Shown: positions 51,685 through 59,847 of the stretch, piece after piece
Layout of the letters: each line of letters opens with the position of its first letter
Numbering within the stretch: the stretch's first letter is position 1
Virus record (IMG/VR): IMGVR_UViG_3300032562_000003
Coordinates: 1-64,000 of that record
Reading direction: 5' to 3' (one strand)
Length of the DNA: 64,000 bases
From: a virus
The notes under the pieces: model-generated
The model's database searches: none
Told to the model about the DNA's origin: nothing
The model's input: the letters and a program-made list of their open reading frames with translations, nothing else
Program-made: the position numbers and the translations under genes

Positions 51685-51708
51685 AGTAAAACTACAGTAG
51701 TATTTATA
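51685..51708 (-). promoter_or_regulatory. Late promoter with a 5'-end hairpin
   Basis: Minus strand TATAAATA (51708-51701), then TGTAG-TTTTA-CTACA starting near the expected +1. Confidence 0.55.
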
Positions 51709-51732
51709 CTATATGTAACCGTGTTTTTAAAG

Positions 51733-52164
51733 TTATTTGGGTAATCGAATAGATTCCAAATAACTATTAGTATCACCGTACAGCGTCATCATCACTGCAA
51801 TGCGATGATCGTATATTCTAATAAAAGGTTTTCTTTTTTTATCTACTATTTCTGTACCTAAATAGTACGGACATTTAATTTTCTTATCTAGCTCTAATGA
51901 ATACATCGACCATCCGCCGGTCGATGGAGCCCCTGACAGGTCTTTGGGCCCATCAAATGGAAGATCATAATGCGCTATTTTGGCATACTCAAACGCATTG
52001 CGACCAGGATCAGTCAATCGTAGTCCACTACCAGATCGCCCTGTTGTCCACCAGGCAAACATCAACTTATCTACAGGGATATCCTTCCATGGACTATCAG
52101 GATCATCTCCTATCTCTGCAAGAATCTTTCTTGTGATTTCTTCTTTAGAATTAGGATAGGTCAT
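51733..52164 (-). CDS. Conserved phage protein, unknown function
   Basis: 143 aa. Contains LMFAWWTTGRSGSGLRLTDPGRNAFEYAKIAHYDLPF and a C-terminal DHRIAVMMTLYGDTNSYLES, common to a phage family without function. It overlaps its upstream gene by 14 bp. Confidence 0.75.
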   Translation of the reverse strand: MTYPNSKEEITRKILAEIGDDPDSPWKDIPVDKLMFAWWTTGRSGSGLRLTDPGRNAFEYAKIAHYDLPFDGPKDLSGAPSTGGWSMYSLELDKKIKCPYYLGTEIVDKKRKPFIRIYDHRIAVMMTLYGDTNSYLESIRLPK

Positions 52165-52450
52165 CGGGATATACGGTTCTTCCGGAATTTAGAAAAACAA
52201 CCGTAAATTTGTCGGTCCTGAACTGTGAGTTTAACTTTCGACATAGATTTCTAGCGTGTCCTGGATTAGAGAAACTAGTTTTCTTGTACTTAGGGGCAGC
52301 ATCATCCTTGAGATAATGTGAGGATTTAAGATTGATAGGTTGATCATCATAGAATACTGCCCAAATACCTGAGGCTTCTACAATTTGATCGCACTTGTAT
52401 GTTTTTTTATCTACATGTTCTAACAGAACATTAGGTTGCGTCCTGCTCAT
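52151..52450 (-). CDS. Hypothetical protein
   Basis: 99 aa, beta/alpha with IWAVFYDDQPINLKSSHYL and FSNPGHARNLCRKLNSQFRTDKFTVVFL. Basic. Coupled by ATGA to the gene before. Unrecognised. Confidence 0.7.
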   Translation of the reverse strand: MSRTQPNVLLEHVDKKTYKCDQIVEASGIWAVFYDDQPINLKSSHYLKDDAAPKYKKTSFSNPGHARNLCRKLNSQFRTDKFTVVFLNSGRTVYPDDLS

Positions 52451-52650
52451 TTAAAGGTGCCTCCTTTTATCTCAATCTGCATAACCTCATTATCAATAGG
52501 ACGCGCAACATTCAATTCATGTAGGTCAGCTAATAATTTAGCTACGTCATCACGCAATCCACGGGCTTCTGCGATAGGAAGAACCAAATCCTTATTAAGT
52601 TTGGCCTCAACCACTGCCATCTTGTCCAAAAATCGCTTGATGTGTATCAT
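52447..52650 (-). CDS. Small coiled-coil protein
   Basis: 67 aa, helical (MIHIKRFLDKMAVVEAKLNKDLVLPIAEARGLRDDVAKLLADLHEL). Similar short helical proteins accompany T4-like replication genes; not recognised. Confidence 0.65.
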   Translation of the reverse strand: MIHIKRFLDKMAVVEAKLNKDLVLPIAEARGLRDDVAKLLADLHELNVARPIDNEVMQIEIKGGTFK

Positions 52651-52652
52651 AA

Positions 52653-53108
52653 CTAAGTATTTAGTGCCGCTTTAGCATCTTCCTCAGATTTGAACGGGCC
52701 CTTATAATTGTAGCGCTGAATGAAGATATACTTCGGACAAAACGATATAGTTTGAGTTCCATTTTGATCCATAACAAACCATCCGGCAGCATATTGGCAC
52801 TTGCTCTTGTTAGTCTTAGTAAACAGATGTAATCCGCGTTTGATATCAAACACAGAGTTATATGTGCGAGCGGTTGTTGGATATTGCGGATACGGCAAAG
52901 CCGCCTTCGTCTTGTTAGACTTGAGCGGTTCAAACTTTATTTGTGTCTTTTTCTTTAATTCAGTAGCATTGTTAAACTGTAAAAAGTGACCATTGATCTG
53001 AACGCCGTACCCTGCGTTGTTTGCCTCAATGTTTCCTACTTTCTTTTCACCGTCTGTTACAATCCAGAATTGATTCTTAACGATTGGCTTAGCAATTAGC
53101 TCTGTCAT
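52653..53108 (-). CDS. Conserved T4-like phage protein
   Basis: 151 aa from ATG 53108. N-terminal beta region (KNQFWIVTDGEKKVGNIEANNAGYGVQINGHFLQF) and a C-terminal part with GWFVMDQNGTQTISFCPKYIFIQRYNYKGPF. Recurrent in T4-like environmental phages; function unknown. Confidence 0.7.
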   Translation of the reverse strand: MTELIAKPIVKNQFWIVTDGEKKVGNIEANNAGYGVQINGHFLQFNNATELKKKTQIKFEPLKSNKTKAALPYPQYPTTARTYNSVFDIKRGLHLFTKTNKSKCQYAAGWFVMDQNGTQTISFCPKYIFIQRYNYKGPFKSEEDAKAALNT

Positions 53109-53311
53109 TTTGTTAGTACGCTCCATATATATTCCTTTTCACTGAGACATATTTCCCTGTCAGGTATGTAGTCTATGAACTCAACTCCGTAGTAGGCCTT
53201 TTGCAAAAATAGAAACTTACCTGATTTTTCACATTTACGGAATGGGTTGTAGACTCTCCTTTGGTCCCAACGCCATTCAGACTCGCCGGTCATCCAGTCT
53301 TCATACATCAT
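53105..53311 (-). CDS. Small hypothetical protein
   Basis: 68 aa; WMTGESEWRWDQRRVYNPFRKCEKSGKFLFLQKAYYGVEF. Coupled on both sides by 4-bp overlaps. Unrecognised. Confidence 0.65.
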   Translation of the reverse strand: MMYEDWMTGESEWRWDQRRVYNPFRKCEKSGKFLFLQKAYYGVEFIDYIPDREICLSEKEYIWSVLTK

Positions 53312-53613
53312 TCTGAATGGTCCTTTGTAATCAATTTAAATAGGTCTTTCTTGTGTTTAGGAGACCACAACTTAGCGTTCGGACCGCACACACTAGTAGC
53401 TCTGGTCATTCGACAGGATTCATATTCAGCCTTACTTTTTTGGGGGCCAGTCACTACATCCTCTTTCTCAACCGATTCCTTATAATTTTTGAGGCACTTG
53501 TAATCATATGATGGAGGATTTCCGAAATAAAAAACCATGTCTGCAAATGACACAGAACTATGCTTACAGTCCTTGCAGAGATATTCAGTGTGCTTGGTTT
53601 GGTTGTCACTCAT
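53308..53613 (-). CDS. Small cysteine-rich protein
   Basis: 101 aa with six cysteines: LCKDCKHS near the start, YKCLKNY and ESCRMTRATSVCGPN. It fits a small zinc-ribbon family seen in phages. It overlaps the 5' nuclease gene by 8 bp. Confidence 0.7.
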   Translation of the reverse strand: MSDNQTKHTEYLCKDCKHSSVSFADMVFYFGNPPSYDYKCLKNYKESVEKEDVVTGPQKSKAEYESCRMTRATSVCGPNAKLWSPKHKKDLFKLITKDHSE

Positions 53614-54604
53614 GTAATGCTCCAGAATAAGGCTTGTTCAGCCATTTAGAGAAAGTTTCGGCTTGTTCAGAAATCTTATTAAGTTCGTACTTACCACAGA
53701 ACTTCATCAGATGAACGCCGACCTGAGGAGTAATGTTAGTACGAACATCTCCGCGAATAACAGCATCGACCGCCTCTTTAATTTCTTGCGGTTGAGCAGT
53801 TAGATCGATGAGAGTACGATTACGCTCATAATCATCCTTAACACGGTGTTCGACACCGTTATGGTCAGTCCACCGTTGAAGCATCAGATTATTCCACTTG
53901 AAGCCCTGCTTCGTGCGGTCGTCAAATGCTTCCTTAATGCCTACTGTATTTTTACTTCCCTTTTCTCGCACGCCAGGATAAGCACTAAACACGTTATCAG
54001 TGGCGTCACCACGAATGATCTTCTTGAACAGCAGATATTCGGGGTCTTCCAAAAGCTTTTGTGTGCCGGACTTCTTGTCCTTAACAGGACGGCCACGATC
54101 ATCATAGTAACCGTCAAGCTTGATCAGTTGACCAGCAACACCGTTGTACTGACTCACATTCTCGCTAATCAACTGCACAAAGTCAGTGTCAGACGACAGG
54201 ATGTAGTGCTGATCCTCAGGATGCAGATGAATGAAGCGAGCGATAAGGTCATCGGCTTCTGCATTCTCGCAGCGAAGGACACTAGTGTTGGTCTTTTCAC
54301 GAAGATAGTTAGTAAACGTTTCATACGTCTCCCAAAACATCTTGTTTTCTTCGACTTCGGCCTCAGTAGCATTAGTAGCTACTCGATTGGCCTTATAAGG
54401 AGCATAGAACTTCTTGCGCCAAGAACGTCCTTCAAGACAAAACACAACGTGGTCAATGTCAAACATGCGAACAGCCTGATTGACAGACGACAGCGTTAGG
54501 TGCATCGCCATCCCGATCTTTTCCCACGTGTCGCTATTGCGAGACGCGACGTGCCGAGCGCGAAAGAATGTGTTAGCAGTATCTACTAATGCATACTTTA
54601 TCAT
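53606..54604 (-). CDS. rnh: 5'-3' exonuclease / RNase H (T4 rnh-like)
   Basis: 332 aa. FEN-type nuclease with acidic metal residues: YALVDTANTFFRARH (D8), VVFCLEGRSWRKKFYAPYKANR, CENAEADDLIARF, LSSDTDFVQLI and RGDATDNVFSAYPGV. The helical arch and H3TH-like region follow. T4 RNase H removes RNA primers from lagging strands; a similar role beside the phage ligase is expected. Sigma70 promoter upstream. Confidence 0.92.
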   Translation of the reverse strand: MIKYALVDTANTFFRARHVASRNSDTWEKIGMAMHLTLSSVNQAVRMFDIDHVVFCLEGRSWRKKFYAPYKANRVATNATEAEVEENKMFWETYETFTNYLREKTNTSVLRCENAEADDLIARFIHLHPEDQHYILSSDTDFVQLISENVSQYNGVAGQLIKLDGYYDDRGRPVKDKKSGTQKLLEDPEYLLFKKIIRGDATDNVFSAYPGVREKGSKNTVGIKEAFDDRTKQGFKWNNLMLQRWTDHNGVEHRVKDDYERNRTLIDLTAQPQEIKEAVDAVIRGDVRTNITPQVGVHLMKFCGKYELNKISEQAETFSKWLNKPYSGALHE

Positions 54605-54626
54605 CTATATCCTCATTATTTTCACT

Positions 54627-54655
54627 ATAATACAATGATTATAAGATAATGTCAA
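54627..54655 (-). promoter_or_regulatory. sigma70 promoter
   Basis: Minus strand TTGACA (54655-54650), 17 nt, TATTAT (54632-54627). Confidence 0.85.
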
Positions 54656-54683
54656 TGTTTAATTTGATAAGATGATCTCCGAT

Positions 54684-54691
54684 GATAAATA
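54684..54691 (+). promoter_or_regulatory. Late promoter box
   Basis: GATAAATA, 31 nt before the ATG of the subtilisin gene, with AGGAACCC as ribosome site. Confidence 0.55.
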
Positions 54692-54722
54692 AGACATATA
54701 CTCCCGATTATAGGAACCCATT

Positions 54723-56606
54723 ATGAATTATCTAATCGACTTTGCTACCACGTTATCTGATGCTGATATCAACGCATATTTAGCCGCTAATAACATGACC
54801 TCAGTAAAGGCATACACGACTTTCAAGAATGTACATCTTGTTTCCTCAGAGGTAGAACCTAAGGTCGATTCCTCAGTACTAAAAGTAAATTCTGATGATG
54901 GCAATGATATCAAACTTCTAGATTTTGATATCACAGTGACTCAACCAAAGAGCGAAGAATTAGATATACAGGTACATGACGATAAGGATTGGTGGAAGGT
55001 AGTTTCTCTTAATGACGTTGATCTTTCCAAGCCAACTTACACACAGGAACGTCGTGGTTTTGGTAGCGTCGTATATATTATGGACAGCGGAATCGAAGCT
55101 ACTCATCCTGATTTTACGAACGCTAAAGTTACTTTGTTACATAGTTTTACTACTGACTTTACTGATACAAAGGGACACGGCACTGCTTTGGCTAGTTTAG
55201 TTGCAGGTGATACTTGTGGGCTGACTAGAGCTGAAATTAAGGTAGTTAAGGTATTCGATATTAACACTGCCACTAAACAAAGTGATCTATTATCAGCACT
55301 AGATGCGATTGCAGTAGATTATAATAGCAATGGTCTTCCTCCATCAGTTCTTAACTTAAGTTGGTCTATTGCCAGAAACATATATGTAGACTCTAAAATT
55401 CAAGAGCTAATCGATTTAGGTATTTTTGTGGTAGCTGCTGCTGGTAATAGTGGAACTACAATCGGTGACGTTACCCCTGCTGCTATTCCTGATGTATTGA
55501 CTATTGGTTCATTTGGTCACTCACTAACCCCTAGTGATTTTTCTGATTACACAGGCAGCGCTATTTCGGTAACGGGTTCTACTACAAACTCTGGCGCGCT
55601 AGACGGCTGGGCACCTGGAGAGAAGATTTGGGCTGCTGGATTAAAAGGTACATATGCATTTATTGCAGGTACTTCAGCTTCTTCTGCAATTGCTTCAGGA
55701 GCTATTGCTCATAATTTAAGTGTATATGTAGATAGTAACGGAAATACACCTAGTGTTTACACAAATCATAGTGCCAGAAAAGATTACTTTGCAGGGGTAT
55801 TGTCAACTTCAAATATTACTATGGACGATAATACGATGTACAGAATGATGTGTTTAGGTAAGAAAGATGTGCTGAATCTTTCTGACCCTAAATATGCTCT
55901 TTCTGAGAATTTAATCGCATCATACCTACAATCAGTTGCTATAGTGTCTCCTACAATCAGAATAATTTCAGAATCAGGTAAGCCGTACTATTCAGATGTA
56001 CTAGTCAATGCACCTATCACTAGAATCACTGGACCAGATTTACCTAGTTACGTCACAATCGATGAAACCGGACTAATGACTATTACCTCTCCGACAATAA
56101 CCGATCCATATGAACAACTTCCTTCTTTGAGCTTAACAACGTACTCAGCCTCTGGTGCAACTCAAAATATTAGTGTTATGTTGTTTGTATTCAGAGATGG
56201 GGTAACGTTAGGCAATATCTCTACACTAGTTCCTACGACAGATCCTGTAGTAAATGCAGTATTACTAGCCAATACCTGTTTGACTAACGGATATTGCGGC
56301 GTTGACGACTGTTATCTTGAAGGACCTTTTGCGTGTCTGGGCAGCGGGAAATTTGGTTGCTATTGTCAATATGGTAGTGACGAGAGAGTTAAGGACAATA
56401 TCCTCTTAGAGGACACTATAGATGGACTGAATATCTATTCATACAACTATATTTGGGATAAGCATCGTAGGCTTTCTGGTGTAATGGCACAAGAGCTGAT
56501 CGGTACAGTTCACGAAAAGGCTGTGGTCAATACAGAATCCGGTTACTTCAAGGTCGATTATAATCGGTTACCTTCTAACGTAAAGTTCAGAATTTTCGGT
56601 AAGTAA
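54723..56606 (+). CDS. Subtilisin-like serine protease fused to an S74-like chaperone domain
   Basis: 627 aa. S8 catalytic residues D121 (YIMDSGIEATHPDF), H152 (KGHGTALASLVAG), oxyanion N242 (AAAGNSG) and S318 (IAGTSASSAIASG). A pro-like N-terminal region precedes. After a beta-rich linker and a cysteine-rich patch (near 515-550: CLTNGYCGVDDC, CYCQYG), the C-terminus begins SDERVKDNILLEDTIDGLNIYSYNYIW, the Peptidase_S74 intramolecular-chaperone pattern seen at fibre ends. It has no signal peptide. A late virion protease or fibre-associated enzyme is likely. Confidence 0.85.
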   Translation: MNYLIDFATTLSDADINAYLAANNMTSVKAYTTFKNVHLVSSEVEPKVDSSVLKVNSDDGNDIKLLDFDITVTQPKSEELDIQVHDDKDWWKVVSLNDVDLSKPTYTQERRGFGSVVYIMDSGIEATHPDFTNAKVTLLHSFTTDFTDTKGHGTALASLVAGDTCGLTRAEIKVVKVFDINTATKQSDLLSALDAIAVDYNSNGLPPSVLNLSWSIARNIYVDSKIQELIDLGIFVVAAAGNSGTTIGDVTPAAIPDVLTIGSFGHSLTPSDFSDYTGSAISVTGSTTNSGALDGWAPGEKIWAAGLKGTYAFIAGTSASSAIASGAIAHNLSVYVDSNGNTPSVYTNHSARKDYFAGVLSTSNITMDDNTMYRMMCLGKKDVLNLSDPKYALSENLIASYLQSVAIVSPTIRIISESGKPYYSDVLVNAPITRITGPDLPSYVTIDETGLMTITSPTITDPYEQLPSLSLTTYSASGATQNISVMLFVFRDGVTLGNISTLVPTTDPVVNAVLLANTCLTNGYCGVDDCYLEGPFACLGSGKFGCYCQYGSDERVKDNILLEDTIDGLNIYSYNYIWDKHRRLSGVMAQELIGTVHEKAVVNTESGYFKVDYNRLPSNVKFRIFGK

Positions 56607-56608
56607 CA

Positions 56609-56833
56609 ATGACTTCGTTTGCTGATAAACTTAAGCAACGATTGACTGAGGTAGCAGACCAAGTAAGTTCGGCCATCGAAGTTGTAACATCAATCGAAGC
56701 CGAGCAGCGACTAGACATATGTAAAGGGTGCCCGGAGCTTACTCATCTTACTCACCAATGTAAGTTATGCGGCTGCTTTATGTTAGCAAAAACTAAATTA
56801 AAATCAGCTTCCTGTCCGATTAATAAATGGTAG
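56609..56833 (+). CDS. Small Zn-ribbon protein
   Basis: 74 aa. N-terminal helix (ADKLKQRLTEVADQVSSAIEV), then RLDICKGCPELTHLTHQCKLCGCFMLAKTKLKSASCPINKW, with CxxC, CxxCGC and CP for zinc. The pattern matches DUF6171-like proteins often placed beside phage structural or modification genes. It is 2 nt after the protease and 6 nt before the PP-loop gene. A truncated copy lies at 400-504. Confidence 0.8.
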   Translation: MTSFADKLKQRLTEVADQVSSAIEVVTSIEAEQRLDICKGCPELTHLTHQCKLCGCFMLAKTKLKSASCPINKW

Positions 56834-56839
56834 GATTCA

Positions 56840-57790
56840 GTGCACCAATGGACTAGGATGGGTTGGGGAAGCGAATTCTCTGATGTTTTTCATGAAGAAA
56901 AGCAGTTACACATAGACCTATCTAATCTTACCCCAACGTACAATAAAATAACTGAAATCGCTAAGAGAGTCATACGCGATATTTCTAACCAGTACCCTGC
57001 ACCATATAATCTTATGGTAAGCGGTGGTTCCGACAGTCAGACTATGCTTTGGTGTTGGATGCATTCTGGTGTTCCTTTTAATTGTATCTCTATAGAATAT
57101 GTAGACAATACTGGAAAGGTTTACAACGAACATGATCTTGAACAGTTAAAAGAATTTGCAAATAAATTCAACATACCTATAACTTACAAACAGCTTAATA
57201 TCTTTGACTTTCTAGAGAACCATCTTTACGATTATGCTGCCAAATATCGTTGCACAAGTCCTCATATATGCTCTCATATGAAAATAGCCGAAATGGTATC
57301 TGGTACAAATATATTCAGCGGAAACTTTATTCAAGAAGGATGCTATACCTATACTGTTTTGGGTCTTAAGAGATACGCTGACGTAAACACTAATGTAATT
57401 CCGTTCTTCCTTCTACACGACGCAGAGTTAGCTGCCGCTATGGCTCAGTTTATGTATGATCCTCTAGAGGACCAAACTAAAGGCTTAGAGTGGCATATAG
57501 AAATGCTTCATAAGTATAATAATAAAATATCAATACTTCATAAAGCAGGTATACCCGTTATTCCACAGAAAACCAAATTTACCGGATTTGAGTTAATCAA
57601 AGACTATTATGACGAACATAATACGTTAACACCTATAGAACGCATTCGATATGGTAATATGCCTAGTAAAAGAGCATTTGATATACTATTTCGATATAAA
57701 TTATCAGAACAAGTTAAATATAATGATATGGTAGTGTATTTGTACAAAGACGAACTCTACTCAAACCAGAAATTAACTGTAGGCACGTAG
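56840..57790 (+). CDS. PP-loop (N-type ATP pyrophosphatase) family protein
   Basis: 316 aa from GTG 56840. PP-loop SGGSDSQ near residue 60 after YPAPYNLM; paralog of 430-1290 over its whole length, with matching NHLxxYAxxYxCTxPHIxxHMxIA. It is the middle gene of a Zn-ribbon/PP-loop/GNAT module, so likely a small-molecule or base-modification step; the substrate is unknown. Confidence 0.75.
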   Translation: MHQWTRMGWGSEFSDVFHEEKQLHIDLSNLTPTYNKITEIAKRVIRDISNQYPAPYNLMVSGGSDSQTMLWCWMHSGVPFNCISIEYVDNTGKVYNEHDLEQLKEFANKFNIPITYKQLNIFDFLENHLYDYAAKYRCTSPHICSHMKIAEMVSGTNIFSGNFIQEGCYTYTVLGLKRYADVNTNVIPFFLLHDAELAAAMAQFMYDPLEDQTKGLEWHIEMLHKYNNKISILHKAGIPVIPQKTKFTGFELIKDYYDEHNTLTPIERIRYGNMPSKRAFDILFRYKLSEQVKYNDMVVYLYKDELYSNQKLTVGT

Positions 57791-58120
57791 GATACTCATA
57801 TGCTAGATGTTCAGGTTATAACTTTCACTCAGATTCTTCCTATTTGGAAAAATGAACTATGGCCCGACAGAATGTCAGAAATTGAAACACATAGTGCTAT
57901 GACTTGGCCTAAGCCAAAAGCTGAACCATACGACATGGGTATATTCAGTAATCCAGTTTATTTTTGGGGAATTTACGATGGGGGAGATTTAATTGCCGTT
58001 AACAGCGGACATTTATCTAGTCCACTAGAGTTTAGGAGCCGCGGTCTTTGGGTTCATCCTAATTATAGAAGTTTAGGTTTATCTCAGCAGCTTTTATTAG
58101 CAGCAAAACAAACTGCGATA

Positions 58121-58155
58121 TCTTCTACCACAGATGGTGTGATGCCAGTTTTACT
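58121..58155 (+). repeat. 35-bp direct repeat, copy 1
   Basis: TCTTCTACCACAGATGGTGT... identical over 35 bp to 58308-58342. Copy 1 lies at the break of the GNAT gene, 8 nt beyond the stop codon of the convergent gene. Confidence 0.9.
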
Positions 58156-58162
58156 CCAACTA

Positions 58163-58594
58163 CTAAAAATTTTCAAGATATTTATCTGGATACTTAAGTG
58201 CGAGTGTAATAAAATTCTTAAGGTCAGGACTTTCTATGTTAAGAGGAAGATATTCCTTTTTTACAATATGTACAGATGGAATACCTTCAATTTTTTTGCG
58301 AAAATATTCTTCTACCACAGATGGTGTGATGCCAGTTTTACTGACACTTATATATTCTGTACGATCTAGTCCATTAAATCTAGACCTATGGGGTTTTAGG
58401 TAGGTTTTCCCGTCTTCCTCTAAGGTTCTGATCTGCCCCTCAAAACCTGGCTGAGCAATAGCTAAAAAATGTATTACTGCTGTATTTCCGATTTTAGTAT
58501 ATGCATTGGTGCGACTGTATAAATCTGTTGTAATTCCAGGTTTGGTATAGGTGTCAACCCCTTTTATTTCTGCGATATACAGAACTAATGTCAT
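58163..58594 (-). CDS. T5orf172/GIY-YIG-like protein
   Basis: 143 aa. The start LVLYIAEIKGVDTYTKPGITTDLYSRTNAY parallels the VYVxxxxxxxxxKIGxTxxxxxRxxxx pattern of the T5orf172/MUG113 branch of the GIY-YIG fold. A conserved Glu after the first helix is present (EGQIRTLEE). It overlaps the ParB-like gene by 4 bp. A nuclease role is possible, but key residues vary. Confidence 0.65.
   Translation of the reverse strand: MTLVLYIAEIKGVDTYTKPGITTDLYSRTNAYTKIGNTAVIHFLAIAQPGFEGQIRTLEEDGKTYLKPHRSRFNGLDRTEYISVSKTGITPSVVEEYFRKKIEGIPSVHIVKKEYLPLNIESPDLKNFITLALKYPDKYLENF
58308..58342 (+). repeat. 35-bp direct repeat, copy 2
   Basis: Identical to 58121-58155 but inside the coding sequence of the minus-strand gene (codes for SVSKTGITPSVVEE there). 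It is therefore the original; copy 1 is a transplanted fragment. Confidence 0.9.
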
Positions 58595-59817
58595 TTTAAG
58601 ATAGCAGTCTGCTTAGCCTGCGACAAAGCATGAAACAACGTATATCCGTTGTCATCATAGTCGTCCAAAAAATTCTTAGATATGTTTTTGAAAGTTCCGC
58701 CGGCCTGATAATATATCTGCAACCATAGAGCCAATGAAGCGTCTGCTGGTGTGTTAGGTATCTTCTCCTTAGGATATTTCATACTATACCAGTGTTTGTA
58801 CGTGGCGTCTGCTAAGAGTCGAAATTCTCCGGGAGAACCTTCAAGATTGTAAATGATGTTACCTAAAGTATGTAAAAATTCTTTTATTGTTTTGTTAGAC
58901 AGTGACGTAGTACCTTTAATTTTCCTACGTAGGGTTACCATCGGTAAAACCTCAACCGAATCTACTGCTCGGTCATCCCAGTTCCATTTATGAATTTGGC
59001 ACCACCAATGCATTTCTTCTACAGTAAGATCCTTAAGCAAATCTACCCGAGTGAAGGCTCCGGGTTTATCCTTGTTTTCATCATCTCTTTCGTGAACCGG
59101 AGTGATGTCATATGATTCCATAATTTTCTGAAATGCATATGCAGTTTCATACTTGTCGAGCGTTATGGAATTCGGACTATCCTGACGTTTAGCCAATACG
59201 TAATTTTTCCATTTGTCAAAGGACGCAAGTTTCTTTTTGTCATCTCCGTTAATACCTAAAAAGTGTTCCCGTGCAAATATAAAGTTGTCAAATTCCACAA
59301 CCTGACATTCAATTTTTAGATCAAGCCACTTATCTGATGAAATGCCTTTGCTAGAATGATAGTATCCCCATTTGGCTAATATACCATGACAGATCGCGGT
59401 GTGTTGCCCGTCTGTGATGTAATAATTAAGCTTATTTCCGCGCTTGATTTTCAGCACATTGACGAACTGAGATTTTTTACTATCAAAGTTTTCTAATATC
59501 TTTTTGATATGTTTTGGGCTATACGGTCGCTGGACGGCCTGCGCACTGAGTAATTTGCGCAACGGAATCTCCTCAGGCTTTGGCTTGATGGCCAGATTCG
59601 GAGTCGATTTCTTTTCTAAAATGTCCTTCGTTTTTACACCGAGCGGACAACTAACAAAATCATTTACTAAACTTTCTACAGATACCCCAGCAACGTCTCC
59701 TGGTTTCTTGTCCAATACGTTAGTAGGTCTAGCGGCCGAATCAATCGTATCTTGACCCTTTCTATTGTTTAGAATATCAATCCGTTTGAAAACTGACGGA
59801 AACTTAGAACTTGACAT
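58591..59817 (-). CDS. ParB/sulfiredoxin-fold protein
   Basis: 408 aa. N-terminal ParB-like core near residues 80-160: IPLRKLLSAQAVQRPYSPKHIKKILENFDS...NYYITDGQHTAICHG, where the GQHTA motif replaces ParB GxRR/GERR and is found in phage ParB-like nucleases and ATPases. The rest is helical with a WWCQIHKWNWDD segment. Two-gene operon with the T5orf172-like protein; the pair may form a mobile or defence-related unit (inference). Confidence 0.7.
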   Translation of the reverse strand: MSSSKFPSVFKRIDILNNRKGQDTIDSAARPTNVLDKKPGDVAGVSVESLVNDFVSCPLGVKTKDILEKKSTPNLAIKPKPEEIPLRKLLSAQAVQRPYSPKHIKKILENFDSKKSQFVNVLKIKRGNKLNYYITDGQHTAICHGILAKWGYYHSSKGISSDKWLDLKIECQVVEFDNFIFAREHFLGINGDDKKKLASFDKWKNYVLAKRQDSPNSITLDKYETAYAFQKIMESYDITPVHERDDENKDKPGAFTRVDLLKDLTVEEMHWWCQIHKWNWDDRAVDSVEVLPMVTLRRKIKGTTSLSNKTIKEFLHTLGNIIYNLEGSPGEFRLLADATYKHWYSMKYPKEKIPNTPADASLALWLQIYYQAGGTFKNISKNFLDDYDDNGYTLFHALSQAKQTAILK

Positions 59818-59847
59818 ACTTAATAAATCCTTTTTGTCGTTAGGTTT

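Larger units (their letters stand above)
57800..58369 (+). pseudogene. GNAT acetyltransferase, 3' end lost at a 35-bp repeat
   Basis: The first 107 residues follow the intact GNAT at 7877-8326 (ILPIWKNELWPDRMSEIETHSAM, VNSGHL, RSRGLWVHPNYRSLGLSQQLLLAA). At 58121 the sequence enters a 35-bp direct repeat also present at 58308-58342, and the remaining frame (ISSTTDGVMPVLLQLLKIFKIF...) is antisense to the T5orf172-like gene. Motif B (CWSYPR...SWxxYxxxGF) is gone. The protein is probably inactive. Confidence 0.8.

Noticed and set aside
53846-54499. 217-codon plus-strand frame antisense to the RNase H-like gene
   Set aside because: The minus strand encodes a clear FEN nuclease with catalytic acids; the plus frame has no start signals.
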